From the NCBI GenBank assembly GCA_050114795.1, contig JASFRS010000065.1, positions 1-13,592 on the forward strand: 13,592 nucleotides of DNA, given 5' to 3'. Shown piece after piece: positions 6,158 to 12,820 of the stretch (positions within the stretch are counted from its first letter, which is position 1; every line of letters begins with the position of its first letter). The notes under the pieces were generated by a model. The model was not told the origin of the DNA and made no database searches. It worked only from the letters and a program-made list of their open reading frames with translations. Both the position numbers and the translations under genes were made by a program. This DNA comes from JASFRS01 sp050114795 (lineage in GTDB: Bacteria > Pseudomonadota > Alphaproteobacteria > Sphingomonadales > CAKZYD01).

Positions 6158-6213
6158 TTTAAACCTGCCATTCCAGCATCATTTTCTTGACTTCGGCAGT
6201 CGGCTTTGCCGGG
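6158..6213. repeat. Diverged copy of the sdhB 3' end
   Basis: These 56 bases match 8299-8354 at 49 positions by manual alignment. The match covers the last 18 codons of sdhB (minus strand), its stop codon and one base beyond. No similarity is visible outside this block on either side. It forms the 3' end of the 46-codon ORF at 6159-6299. Both copies are in the same orientation and bracket the SulP and NUDIX genes (about 2.1 kb). Confidence 0.9.
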
Positions 6214-6299
6214 CGCAAATCCTCCACAACTTCAAAGGCTTGGTTTGTCATTTGCTTCTTCAAATAGAGTGAAGAGATATCCGACAGCTCACAACTCAT
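6159..6299 (-). CDS. 46-aa ORF with an SdhB-like C-terminal tail
   Basis: The ATG overlaps the SulP stop codon (ATGA), an arrangement typical of translational coupling. The protein reads MSCELSDISSLYLKKQMTNQ, then AFEVVEDLRPAKPTAEVKKM and MLEWQV. The last 19 residues, LRPAKPTAEVKKMMLEWQV, match SdhB's C-terminus LNPAKAIAETKKMMLERQV at 13 positions, while the first 27 residues have no counterpart there. None of the iron-sulfur cysteines of SdhB is present, so it cannot be a working SdhB. It may be a real small protein, or a fossil of a duplicated sdhB end that happens to be open. I see no obvious RBS apart from coupling. Confidence 0.4.
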   Translation of the reverse strand: MSCELSDISSLYLKKQMTNQAFEVVEDLRPAKPTAEVKKMMLEWQV

Positions 6300-7564
6300 C
6301 TTTCAGGTGGGGTCCAGTCGCTTTTAACAGAGCGGCGTTTGCTTAAGCGCAGCAGCAGGCCGAGCGATACGCCGACTGCGATAGCGACTGTCAAATCCAC
6401 AAAAACGGTGAACAGCAATGTGGAGAGCAGGAGCAGCTTCTCGCTCCAGTCTTTGGCGAACAGCTCTTTGAGCTTATGGGGTTCGCTCATATTCCAGGCG
6501 GTAACCAGCAAGATGGCAGCCAAAACAGGCATTGCGATATAGCCGATAAGCGGGGCCATAAATAAAACGACAATCAAAATGACCAAAGCGTGGATAAGAC
6601 CCGCCACGGGTGTTTTCCCGCCTGCTTTGATATTTGTCGCCGTGCGTGCGATTGCCCCGGTCGCGGGCAGGCCACCACATAATGAAGATGCGATATTCGC
6701 AAAGCCCTGAGCGAGGAGTTCTGCGCTGGAACGATGGCGGCTTTGTATCATTCTGTCCGCCACTAGGGCTGACAGAAGAGACTCTACCCCAGCGAGAAAA
6801 GCAATAATCAAAGCTGATGGAAATAATTCCCTCAGTCTGTCCCATGTGACCTCTGGCAGTCCCAGAGGAGGAAGCTGAAATGAGAAACTGTCAAAGCGTG
6901 TCGCCACTGTTGCTACGGGAAAATCAAAGAATGCAACAGCCCAGGACCCTAAAAGAACTGCGAGAACAAGGCCTGGAATTCTTTGGTCCATCCGCCGCAG
7001 GAATACGACAATAAATATACTCAACGCACCCAGGCCAAGCGCATATAGATTGAGACTGCCGCGAGCCGACCACAAATCGCTCAACGTGCTCAAGAATTCT
7101 GCATGGCCCTGCCCGATATGAAGGCCGAGGAAATCTTTGAACTGGCTGGTCGCGATAATAACTGCAATGCCAATGGTGAACCCGTTTATGACGGCCTCAG
7201 GAATGAAGGAAATGAAACGACCCGCACGAAAATAACCACCAATAACAAGTAGAATACCCGCCATAAAGGTGGAGAGGATTAAGCCATCATATCCATGTTC
7301 TGCGATAACAGCATAAACAATGACAATAAAAGCCCCCGTCGGGCCACCGATTTGAACGCGACTTCCCCCTAAAAGGGATATGAAAAAGCCCCCGATAATC
7401 GCCGTTAAAAGACCCTTTTCCGGCGACGCACCGGATGCGATAGCAATGGCAATGCTTAAAGGCAGAGCCACCATGGCCACGGTCAGCCCAGCAACCCCAT
7501 CCGCCAGCAAATTCGCCCACGAATAATTCTGCATTGTGGTGATAATTTTAGGCTGACGTATCAC
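6296..7564 (-). CDS. SulP-family anion transporter lacking the STAS domain
   Basis: This 422-aa polytopic membrane protein belongs to the SulP/SLC26 family. Key segments are AGLTVAMVALPLSIAIAIASG (25-45), GGSRVQIGGPTGAF (66-79, the anion-site region at the ends of TM3), IPEAVINGFTIGIAV (121-135) and the C-terminal TM bundle, FVDLTVAIAVGVSLGLLLRL. Members carry sulfate, bicarbonate or other anions, usually with H+ or Na+, and the substrate is not predictable here. Typical bacterial SulP proteins are 500-570 aa with a cytoplasmic STAS domain. This one stops about 15 residues after the last helix (LLRLSKRRSVKSDWTPPER), and no STAS-like sequence follows. The start is GTG at 7564 with GAGAGG 10 nt upstream. 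ATG 7534 is an alternative with no RBS. A terminator lies just upstream, so expression may depend on readthrough or an unseen promoter. Confidence 0.88.
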   Translation of the reverse strand: MIRQPKIITTMQNYSWANLLADGVAGLTVAMVALPLSIAIAIASGASPEKGLLTAIIGGFFISLLGGSRVQIGGPTGAFIVIVYAVIAEHGYDGLILSTFMAGILLVIGGYFRAGRFISFIPEAVINGFTIGIAVIIATSQFKDFLGLHIGQGHAEFLSTLSDLWSARGSLNLYALGLGALSIFIVVFLRRMDQRIPGLVLAVLLGSWAVAFFDFPVATVATRFDSFSFQLPPLGLPEVTWDRLRELFPSALIIAFLAGVESLLSALVADRMIQSRHRSSAELLAQGFANIASSLCGGLPATGAIARTATNIKAGGKTPVAGLIHALVILIVVLFMAPLIGYIAMPVLAAILLVTAWNMSEPHKLKELFAKDWSEKLLLLSTLLFTVFVDLTVAIAVGVSLGLLLRLSKRRSVKSDWTPPER

Positions 7565-7580
7565 GCTTCACGCACCTCTC

Positions 7581-7609
7581 AAAGAAAATAGGCGCCCCGA
7601 GGAACGCCT
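7581..7609 (-). terminator. Rho-independent terminator after the NUDIX gene
   Basis: The minus-strand hairpin AGGCGTTC / GGGCGCCT (7590-7609) has an 8-bp stem including G-U pairs and a 4-nt loop, followed by ATTTTCTTT. It lies 13 bp past the NUDIX stop and about 17 bp before the SulP start. The plus strand also has TTTTT after the hairpin, but its stem is shorter. Confidence 0.7.
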
Positions 7610-7622
7610 GTTTTTGGAAGTC

Positions 7623-8246
7623 TTAAACTTGCCTAGAGCTCGCATTTTCACAAAGTTTTTTAAGCGCAACATGTTGCAAGAGCATGACTGTCTTAGCGTC
7701 TATTATTTCATTGGAATCAATCATTTCCAGCGCCTGTGTGAGCGAAAGTTCAATAACCTTTATATCTTCCCCTTCACCCCGCACGCCACGAACCACATCT
7801 GTGGCAACACACCCTTCATATGGGGCTACAAAAAAATGCAAACGCTCGGTCACGGAACCGGGGCTCATATAGAATTCCCCAATTTTTTCCACTTCTCCAA
7901 GCGACATTCCTATCTCTTCCTCCGCTTCCTTACGGATTGCAGAGACGGGGTCACGCTCATCAAGAAGGCCGGCACAGGCCTCAATTAAATCTTCCTTATG
8001 GCCTGTCACGAATGCCGGAAGCCGCCATTGCCGGGTCAGAATGACTTTCCCATTTTCAGGATTATAAGGCAGAACAACTGCACCATGACCACGATCATAG
8101 GTTTCCCTGGAGAACTCTTGCCGCTCACCATCGCTGTGCTGATAAGATACGTCATATTTGGTCAAAATACCCCAGTCATCTGACAGCACTTGGCTTTTGA
8201 TTATATTGACGCGATCATCATTCCGCACTTTCAAGTCAGCACTCAT
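7623..8246 (-). CDS. NUDIX hydrolase, NudK / ADP-ribose pyrophosphatase-like
   Basis: This 207-aa enzyme should hydrolyse a nucleoside diphosphate linked to a sugar or similar moiety (X), such as ADP-ribose or GDP-mannose. The NUDIX box is at residues 93-114 (GLLDERDPVSAIRKEAEEEIGM), with the metal-binding KEAEEE core (E107, E110, E111). Lys replaces the usual Arg, and the box is one residue shorter than the canonical G-x5-E-x7-RE spacing. The following SPGSVTERLHFFVAPYE (128-144) is characteristic of the YffH/AdpP subfamily (NudK and ADP-ribose pyrophosphatase), as are the length and the N-terminal strand domain (residues 10-50). GAGGGG lies 9 nt before the ATG. The gene begins 53 bp after sdhB with no intervening terminator, so it may be co-transcribed with the sdh operon. 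It ends at its own terminator. Confidence 0.88.
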   Translation of the reverse strand: MSADLKVRNDDRVNIIKSQVLSDDWGILTKYDVSYQHSDGERQEFSRETYDRGHGAVVLPYNPENGKVILTRQWRLPAFVTGHKEDLIEACAGLLDERDPVSAIRKEAEEEIGMSLGEVEKIGEFYMSPGSVTERLHFFVAPYEGCVATDVVRGVRGEGEDIKVIELSLTQALEMIDSNEIIDAKTVMLLQHVALKKLCENASSRQV

Positions 8247-8298
8247 TACGGAGTTCCCCTCAGTTCATGAGAAAATTTACGAAACTGTCCTTGATCTC

Positions 8299-8354
8299 TT
8301 TAAACCTGCCGTTCCAGCATCATTTTCTTGGTTTCGGCAATCGCCTTGGCTGGG
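8299..8354. repeat. sdhB 3' end, partner of the copy at 6158-6213
   Basis: This is the parental copy by position, because it lies in the intact sdhB gene. It is 49/56 identical to 6158-6213 in direct orientation. The seven differences are scattered and leave the encoded KKMMLE core unchanged, which points to an old duplication or to selection on the peptide. Confidence 0.9.
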
Positions 8355-9079
8355 TTCAGCCCTTTAGGGCAGGCGTTGGCACAGTTCATGATGGTATGGC
8401 AGCGGTACAAGCGGAAGGGGTCTTCCAGATTGTCCAAACGCTCACCCGCCATTTCATCACGGCTGTCGACTAACCAGCGATAGGCTTGCAGCAGCACGGC
8501 CGGGCCTAAATATTTATCGCCGTTCCACCAATAGCTGGGGCAGGACGTTGAGCAGCATGCGCACAAGATACACTCATAAAGACCGTCCAGCTTTTCGCGG
8601 TCTTCGCGGGCTTGCAGACGTTCTTTGGTGGGTGCGGGTGTCTGTGTCTGCATCCAGGGTTTGATGGATGCATATTGCGCATAGAAATGTTTGAAATCAG
8701 GAACCAGATCCTTAATGACCTCCATATGCGGGAGCGGTGTGATTTTCACATCGCCCTTCACATCTTCAATGGCAGAGGTACAAGCAAGGCCATTGGTCCC
8801 GTCAATGTTCATTGAGCAGGATCCACAAACCCCTTCCCGGCAAGATCGACGGAACGTCAGCGTGGGGTCCATTTCGTTTTTAATTTTAATCAGCGCGTCC
8901 AGCACCATGGGGCCGCAATTGTCCATATCCACATGATAGGTGTCCATATGTGGATTTTCCCCATCATCAGGGTTCCAGCGATAGACGTGGAAGGCCTTTG
9001 TATTGGTGGCGCCTTCGGGTTTTGGATGCACTTTGCCCTTTTTAATTTTTGAATGGGCAGGCAATGAAAATTCAGCCAT
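8300..9079 (-). CDS. sdhB: Succinate dehydrogenase iron-sulfur subunit
   Basis: This 259-aa electron-transfer subunit of complex II passes electrons from FAD in SdhA to ubiquinone. The N-terminal ferredoxin-like domain binds [2Fe-2S] through C80, C85, C88 and C100 (SCREGVCGSCSMNIDG, then C100). The C-terminal domain has CILCACCSTSCPSYWW (C170, C173, C176, C180) and CHTIMNCANACPKGLNPAKA (C227, C233, C237) for the [4Fe-4S] and [3Fe-4S] clusters. All ligands are present and the length is normal. GAGGA lies 7 nt before the ATG. It is the last gene of the sdhCDAB operon, 18 bp after sdhA. Its C-terminus KKMMLERQV is typical of alphaproteobacterial SdhB. The 3' end is duplicated 2.1 kb downstream. 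Confidence 0.98.
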   Translation of the reverse strand: MAEFSLPAHSKIKKGKVHPKPEGATNTKAFHVYRWNPDDGENPHMDTYHVDMDNCGPMVLDALIKIKNEMDPTLTFRRSCREGVCGSCSMNIDGTNGLACTSAIEDVKGDVKITPLPHMEVIKDLVPDFKHFYAQYASIKPWMQTQTPAPTKERLQAREDREKLDGLYECILCACCSTSCPSYWWNGDKYLGPAVLLQAYRWLVDSRDEMAGERLDNLEDPFRLYRCHTIMNCANACPKGLNPAKAIAETKKMMLERQV

Positions 9080-9097
9080 GACTGTTCCTCAAAAATA

Positions 9098-10885
9098 TCA
9101 ATAAACGCGGGCTTTTGGTTTGATATACTCGACTTCTTCAGTCAGCGTATAATCATGTACCGGACGGCCATCAATGCGCACTTTGCCCTCTTCAAACCAG
9201 GCCAAAGTGTGTTTCATCCAATTCTCATCATCCCGATTGGGATAATCTTCATGCATGTGCGCGCCGCGGCTTTCATGGCGGTTAGCAGCACAATTCATGG
9301 TGATGGACGCTTGGCCGATAAGATTGTCGAGCTCCAGCGTTTCAATCAAGTCCGTGTTCCAGACCAACGAGCGGTCCGTGGTCTTCAAGTCCTTCATCAG
9401 GCCATAAACATCGCTGATTTTGTGGATGCCTTCTTGAAGCACTTCATCGGTACGGAACACGCCGCAGTTACCCTGCATGGTTTTCTGCATCTTAAGGCGT
9501 ACTTCAGCAGTCGGCGCTGCGCCATCGGCATAGCGGAATTTATCCAAACGACCCAAAGCCATATCGGCATGGTCCGCAGGCAATGCGCCATGTTTCTCAC
9601 CAGCAGTGACAACATCCGCCACGCGCTTACCAGCCGCACGGCCAAAGACGACCAGATCGATCAGAGAGTTAGACCCCAAACGGTTCGCCCCGTGAACAGA
9701 CACACAAGCCGCTTCACCAACAGCGAAGAGGCCCGGCACAACACTGTCCGGGTTGCCGTCTTTCAAGGTGACGACTTCGCCATGATAATTGGTAGGAATA
9801 CCGCCCATATTATAGTGAACCGTTGGGACAACCGGGATTGGTTCTTTGGTTAGGTCAACACCTGCAAAGATTTTCGCGGTTTCCGTAATACCTGGCAGGC
9901 GTTCTGCTAAAATATCCGCATCAATATGATTGAGATGCAAGTGGATATGGTCGCCTTCAGCGCCCACGCCGCGACCCTCACGAATTTCCTGCGCCATGGA
10001 GCGGGAGACAACGTCCCGGCTGGCCAGGTCTTTCGCGCTTGGAGCATAGCGCTCCATGAAACGTTCGCCCTTGGAATTGGTCAGATAACCCCCTTCACCA
10101 CGTGCGCCTTCAGTGATCAACACGCCGGCGCCATAAATACCTGTGGGATGGAATTGAATGAATTCCATATCCTGCATAGGCAGGCCTGCACGAATGACCA
10201 TCCCGCCACCGTCACCGGTGCAGGTATGAGCTGAAGTGGCTGAGAAATAAGCACGGCCATAGCCACCGGTCGCTAACACTGTAGCTTTGGAGCGGAAGCG
10301 ATGAATACTGCCATCTTCCATACACATGGCAATCACGCCGCGGCATTCACCGTCCACCATGATCAAATCAATGGCGAAATATTCGATGAAGAAATCGGCG
10401 TCATATTTCAGGCTTTGCTGATAGAGCGCATGAAGCATCGCATGACCGGTCCGGTCAGCAGCCGCGCAAGTGCGCTGTGCTGCGGGGCCTTCACCGAATT
10501 TGGTGGTCATGCCGCCAAAAGCGCGCTGATAAATCTTGCCTGCTTCTGTACGGGAGAAAGGAACGCCATAATGTTCTAACTCATAGACCGCATCAGGGGC
10601 CTCCCGACACATATATTCAATGGCATCCTGGTCGCCGAGCCAATCTGACCCTTTAACCGTGTCAAACATGTGCCATTCCCATTTGTCGTCGCCCATATTG
10701 CCAAGGGCGGCAGCGATACCGCCTTGGGCGGCCACTGTATGAGAACGGGTTGGGAATACTTTTGTAATACATGCCGTACGCAAGCCACTTTCGGCGATGC
10801 CCATGGTCGCACGCAAGCCGGAACCGCCAGCGCCCACAACAACGGCGTCATACACATGGTCAATTATTTCATAAGACGCAGACAC
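9098..10885 (-). CDS. sdhA: Succinate dehydrogenase flavoprotein subunit
   Basis: This 595-aa catalytic subunit oxidises succinate to fumarate at the cytoplasmic face of the inner membrane. The FAD-binding GAGGSG is at residues 18-23, and SHTVAAQGG (48-56) contains His49, the covalent FAD attachment site. Substrate-site residues are present: HPTG (His246), TEGARGEGG (258-266), LASRDVVSR (Arg290), VPTVHYNMGG (His357) and GANRLGSNSL (Arg402). The length is normal. The start codon is GTG, with GGAGG 9 nt upstream. Only 5 bp separate it from sdhD. Confidence 0.98.
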   Translation of the reverse strand: MSASYEIIDHVYDAVVVGAGGSGLRATMGIAESGLRTACITKVFPTRSHTVAAQGGIAAALGNMGDDKWEWHMFDTVKGSDWLGDQDAIEYMCREAPDAVYELEHYGVPFSRTEAGKIYQRAFGGMTTKFGEGPAAQRTCAAADRTGHAMLHALYQQSLKYDADFFIEYFAIDLIMVDGECRGVIAMCMEDGSIHRFRSKATVLATGGYGRAYFSATSAHTCTGDGGGMVIRAGLPMQDMEFIQFHPTGIYGAGVLITEGARGEGGYLTNSKGERFMERYAPSAKDLASRDVVSRSMAQEIREGRGVGAEGDHIHLHLNHIDADILAERLPGITETAKIFAGVDLTKEPIPVVPTVHYNMGGIPTNYHGEVVTLKDGNPDSVVPGLFAVGEAACVSVHGANRLGSNSLIDLVVFGRAAGKRVADVVTAGEKHGALPADHADMALGRLDKFRYADGAAPTAEVRLKMQKTMQGNCGVFRTDEVLQEGIHKISDVYGLMKDLKTTDRSLVWNTDLIETLELDNLIGQASITMNCAANRHESRGAHMHEDYPNRDDENWMKHTLAWFEEGKVRIDGRPVHDYTLTEEVEYIKPKARVY

Positions 10886-10890
10886 AAGCC

Positions 10891-11271
10891 TTAGCCTCCA
10901 AACGCGATTTTTAAGATTGAGAAGATGCAGGCCACGCTCAAAGCGATGGCTGCAAAATTCACAGTGAGCAACAGCGCCAATTTGCGCCCTTCCCCATGAA
11001 CATAGTCTTCAATAACAACCTGAAGGCCCAATTTCATATGATAGAAAAAGGCGCTGACAAATAAGACAAGCAGAACGGATGTCAATGGCTGCGCTACCCA
11101 GGCTTTCACCACATCATAGTCCGCACCAAGCAGACCCAATGCTGACACCAGGAACCAGATGATAAGCGGGACAAGCGCAATGGCTGTCACACGCTGCATC
11201 CACCAGTGATGGGTGCCAGATTTGGCGGAGCCCAGGCCGCGGGCTTGGGCCAAAGGAGAACGGTATTTCAT
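10891..11271 (-). CDS. sdhD: Succinate dehydrogenase membrane anchor subunit
   Basis: This 126-aa protein has three transmembrane helices (about residues 27-48, 60-82 and 97-121). Together with SdhC it anchors complex II, and it contributes to heme b and the ubiquinone site. The segment FYHMKLGLQVVIEDYVHGEG (76-95) is the family hallmark, and Tyr90 corresponds by alignment to the quinone-site Tyr83 of the E. coli subunit. The ATG overlaps the sdhC stop by one base (TGATG), indicating translational coupling. Confidence 0.96.
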   Translation of the reverse strand: MKYRSPLAQARGLGSAKSGTHHWWMQRVTAIALVPLIIWFLVSALGLLGADYDVVKAWVAQPLTSVLLVLFVSAFFYHMKLGLQVVIEDYVHGEGRKLALLLTVNFAAIALSVACIFSILKIAFGG

Positions 11272-11672
11272 CAGATATATCCTCTACCAAAGGCCCAGAT
11301 AATGGCTGTTAAAACAACACTGGCCACAAAGATAATTTTGGCCAACAGGCGGTTGCCACGAATTTCATAGCCCGCGCCCGTATCCATGTACAGATGGCGC
11401 AACCCGCCTAAAGCATGTTGAACCAGCGCGTAGGTAAAGCCAATCAGCACAATCTCACCAACTAGAGTCCCGGCCAAAGCTTCAAATTGCGCATAGGCAT
11501 CCCGGCCTGTCGCAATGGAAAGCAGCCACCAGGTCAAAACAATGCCGCCAGCAGCCAAAGCCATACCCGTTCCGCGATGAAAGATGGAAGCGGCCATATG
11601 CGCGCCCCAGCGATAAACGCTTAAATGCGGTGAAAGCGGGCGGGGCCGATTTGTCTGTGATGCATCCGCCAT
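11271..11672 (-). CDS. sdhC: Succinate dehydrogenase cytochrome b556 subunit
   Basis: This 133-aa protein has three transmembrane helices and is the first gene of the operon. RPLSPHLSVYRW (11-22) is the conserved N-terminal motif. ASIFHRGTG (28-36) supplies Ser29 and Arg33, equivalent to the quinone-site Ser27 and Arg31 of E. coli SdhC. QHALGGLRHLYMD (85-97) supplies His86, equivalent to the heme ligand His84. AAGGA lies 8 nt before the ATG. The gene is divergent from the DoxX-like gene, with a 191-bp spacer. Confidence 0.97.
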   Translation of the reverse strand: MADASQTNRPRPLSPHLSVYRWGAHMAASIFHRGTGMALAAGGIVLTWWLLSIATGRDAYAQFEALAGTLVGEIVLIGFTYALVQHALGGLRHLYMDTGAGYEIRGNRLLAKIIFVASVVLTAIIWAFGRGYI

Positions 11673-11798
11673 TATGAACGTCCTTAATATTAATCAGGTC
11701 ACTATAAAGTCAGTAATTGCGAAGGACATACATCTTGAAGGCCAAAAAGGCCAGTGTCCAGATAGAGGTTTAAGATTTTTTGCCCCGCCGCATTTGCA

Positions 11799-11836
11799 TT
11801 TGTCATTGATATTAGGACAAAAATTCGGGCAATCAA
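11799..11836 (-). promoter_or_regulatory. Candidate sdh operon promoter with overlapping dyad
   Basis: On the minus strand, TTGATT (11831-11836) and TAATAT (11809-11814) are 16 bp apart, giving a leader of about 130 nt before sdhC. A dyad, TTTGTC (11799-11804) and GACAAA (11816-11821) with an 11-bp spacer, overlaps the -10 and could be an operator. A second possible -10, TATAGT (11701-11706), lies closer to sdhC but has no good -35. A GGCC-A5-GGCC inverted repeat (11740-11752) sits within the leader. I do not recognise the dyad as the site of a known regulator. Confidence 0.4.
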
Positions 11837-11863
11837 CCGCAAGAAGCCAATAGGGAGAAAACA

Positions 11864-12331
11864 ATGGCCGGGGTTATTTCATACAGCAGACGCGCATTAG
11901 ACCGTATCTACGCCATTCCGGAGCTTATTCCCGACTGGGCTTTCCAACTTTTTGCACGGGTCGCGGTTGCCCCTGTGTTCTGGTTTTCCGGGCGCGCAAA
12001 AGTCAACCATTGCGATTTCTTTGATGTAATGGCCTTACGCTATATCTGGGATGAGGGCAGCCGATGCGCTGCGCGCGGCAATGATTTTACCACCTCGCTC
12101 ATCATATATGCCGAGCATCTTTTGCCACTTCTATTGATTATCGGTCTGGCGACCAGGTTTAGTGCCTTGGTTCTTTTTATCATGACCGTCGTCTTATATT
12201 TCATCCTACAATCCTATGATTGGTGGAGCGCCCCCTTGCTTTGGTCTTTCGCGCTACTCTTCTCCCTTGCGCACGGCGCTGGACCGGCCAGCCTTGATCA
12301 TGTGATAAATAAGGTCTTCAAGGGACGTTAA
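11864..12331 (+). CDS. DoxX-like integral membrane protein
   Basis: This 155-aa protein has about four hydrophobic helices (near residues 26-44, 78-98, 100-117 and 121-138). The N-terminal ARVAVAPVFWFSGRAKV (31-47) and YAEHLLPLLLIIGLATRFSAL (81-101) are the family's conserved blocks, as in DoxX-family proteins of proteobacteria. The family is linked to quinone-related or stress functions in several organisms, but the biochemical role of this branch is not settled. Related DoxX proteins occur in gene clusters that make modified metal-binding peptides. None of the companion genes is present here, so that role is not supported. GGGAGA lies 7 nt before the ATG. The VOC gene follows after 20 bp and is probably in the same operon. 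Confidence 0.8.
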   Translation: MAGVISYSRRALDRIYAIPELIPDWAFQLFARVAVAPVFWFSGRAKVNHCDFFDVMALRYIWDEGSRCAARGNDFTTSLIIYAEHLLPLLLIIGLATRFSALVLFIMTVVLYFILQSYDWWSAPLLWSFALLFSLAHGAGPASLDHVINKVFKGR

Positions 12332-12351
12332 AGCGGGAGAGGGAGAGGATT

Positions 12352-12735
12352 GTGGCACGAGTTCTAGCTTTAGGTGGGATTTTCTTTAAATGCGAAAATC
12401 CTATGAAATTACGAGACTGGTACATTGAACATTTAAATATGCCTGCGGGGCACGAGGAACACCCTTCCCTTGTCCTCCCCTATGGCGGTGATGCGCCTGG
12501 TTATTCCGTTTGGGGACCGTTTTCCAGGGATACCGAATATTTCAAACCTAGTAATAAGGCCTATATGATCAATCTACGCGTCGATAATCTGGAAGAAATG
12601 CTGGCCGAGCTTAAAACCAAAGGCGTTGAACAGATTGGAGATATGGAAGACAGCGAATTTGGCAAATTCGCCTGGATCATGGATCCCGAAGGCACAAAGA
12701 TAGAATTATGGGAAGCACCTGCACAAATACCTTAA
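12352..12735 (+). CDS. VOC superfamily (glyoxalase / bleomycin-resistance fold) protein
   Basis: This 127-aa single-domain protein has the paired beta-alpha-beta-beta-beta layout of the vicinal oxygen chelate fold. The first module is ALGGIFFKCENPMKLRDWYIEHLNMPA and the second is YMINLRVDNLEEMLAELKTKG, ending in the signature DPEGTKIELWE (111-121). Glu118 sits at a usual metal-ligand position. The equivalent ligand in the first strand (often His or Gln after G) is not obvious here (GGIFFKC), so metal binding and catalysis are uncertain. The start is GTG at 12352, preceded by a GGGAGAGGGAGAGGA purine tract that serves as RBS. It is probably co-transcribed with the DoxX-like gene. The substrate is unknown. 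Confidence 0.85.
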   Translation: MARVLALGGIFFKCENPMKLRDWYIEHLNMPAGHEEHPSLVLPYGGDAPGYSVWGPFSRDTEYFKPSNKAYMINLRVDNLEEMLAELKTKGVEQIGDMEDSEFGKFAWIMDPEGTKIELWEAPAQIP

Positions 12736-12776
12736 GCCTCTGGCCCGGCGCTTAGAATTTGGTTAGACTTTGTCCT

Positions 12777-12800
12777 TATAAAGGGATGTATAAAGGGATG
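12777..12800. repeat. Perfect tandem duplication of a 12-mer before the last gene
   Basis: TATAAAGGGATG occurs twice in direct tandem (12777-12788 and 12789-12800), 20 bp upstream of the start of the unknown membrane protein gene. Each unit contains a TATAAA sequence that resembles a -10 element, but I find no convincing -35 at the right distance for either. It could be a recent slippage duplication that doubles a promoter element. Confidence 0.7.
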
Positions 12801-12820
12801 TGGGACGAATTTAGGAAGAC

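Noticed and set aside
9155..9853. A 232-codon plus-strand open frame inside sdhA
   Set aside because: It is antisense to the fully intact and conserved sdhA gene, and the long open frame follows from sdhA codon usage.
11740..11752. GGCC-A5-GGCC inverted repeat as a possible terminator or riboswitch
   Set aside because: The stem is only 4 bp and no T-run follows the second arm. No riboswitch class is recognisable in the sdh leader. It is noted only as a minor hairpin.
11864..12735. DoxX/VOC pair as part of a metal-binding modified-peptide (bufferin-like) cluster
   Set aside because: No DUF692-type MNIO enzyme, partner protein or Cys-rich precursor gene is present on either side. The resemblance is limited to the DoxX family itself.
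12733..12754. TAAGC ... GCTTA as a terminator after the VOC gene
   Set aside because: The stem is 5 bp with a 12-nt loop and is not followed by a T-run. It is too weak to call.
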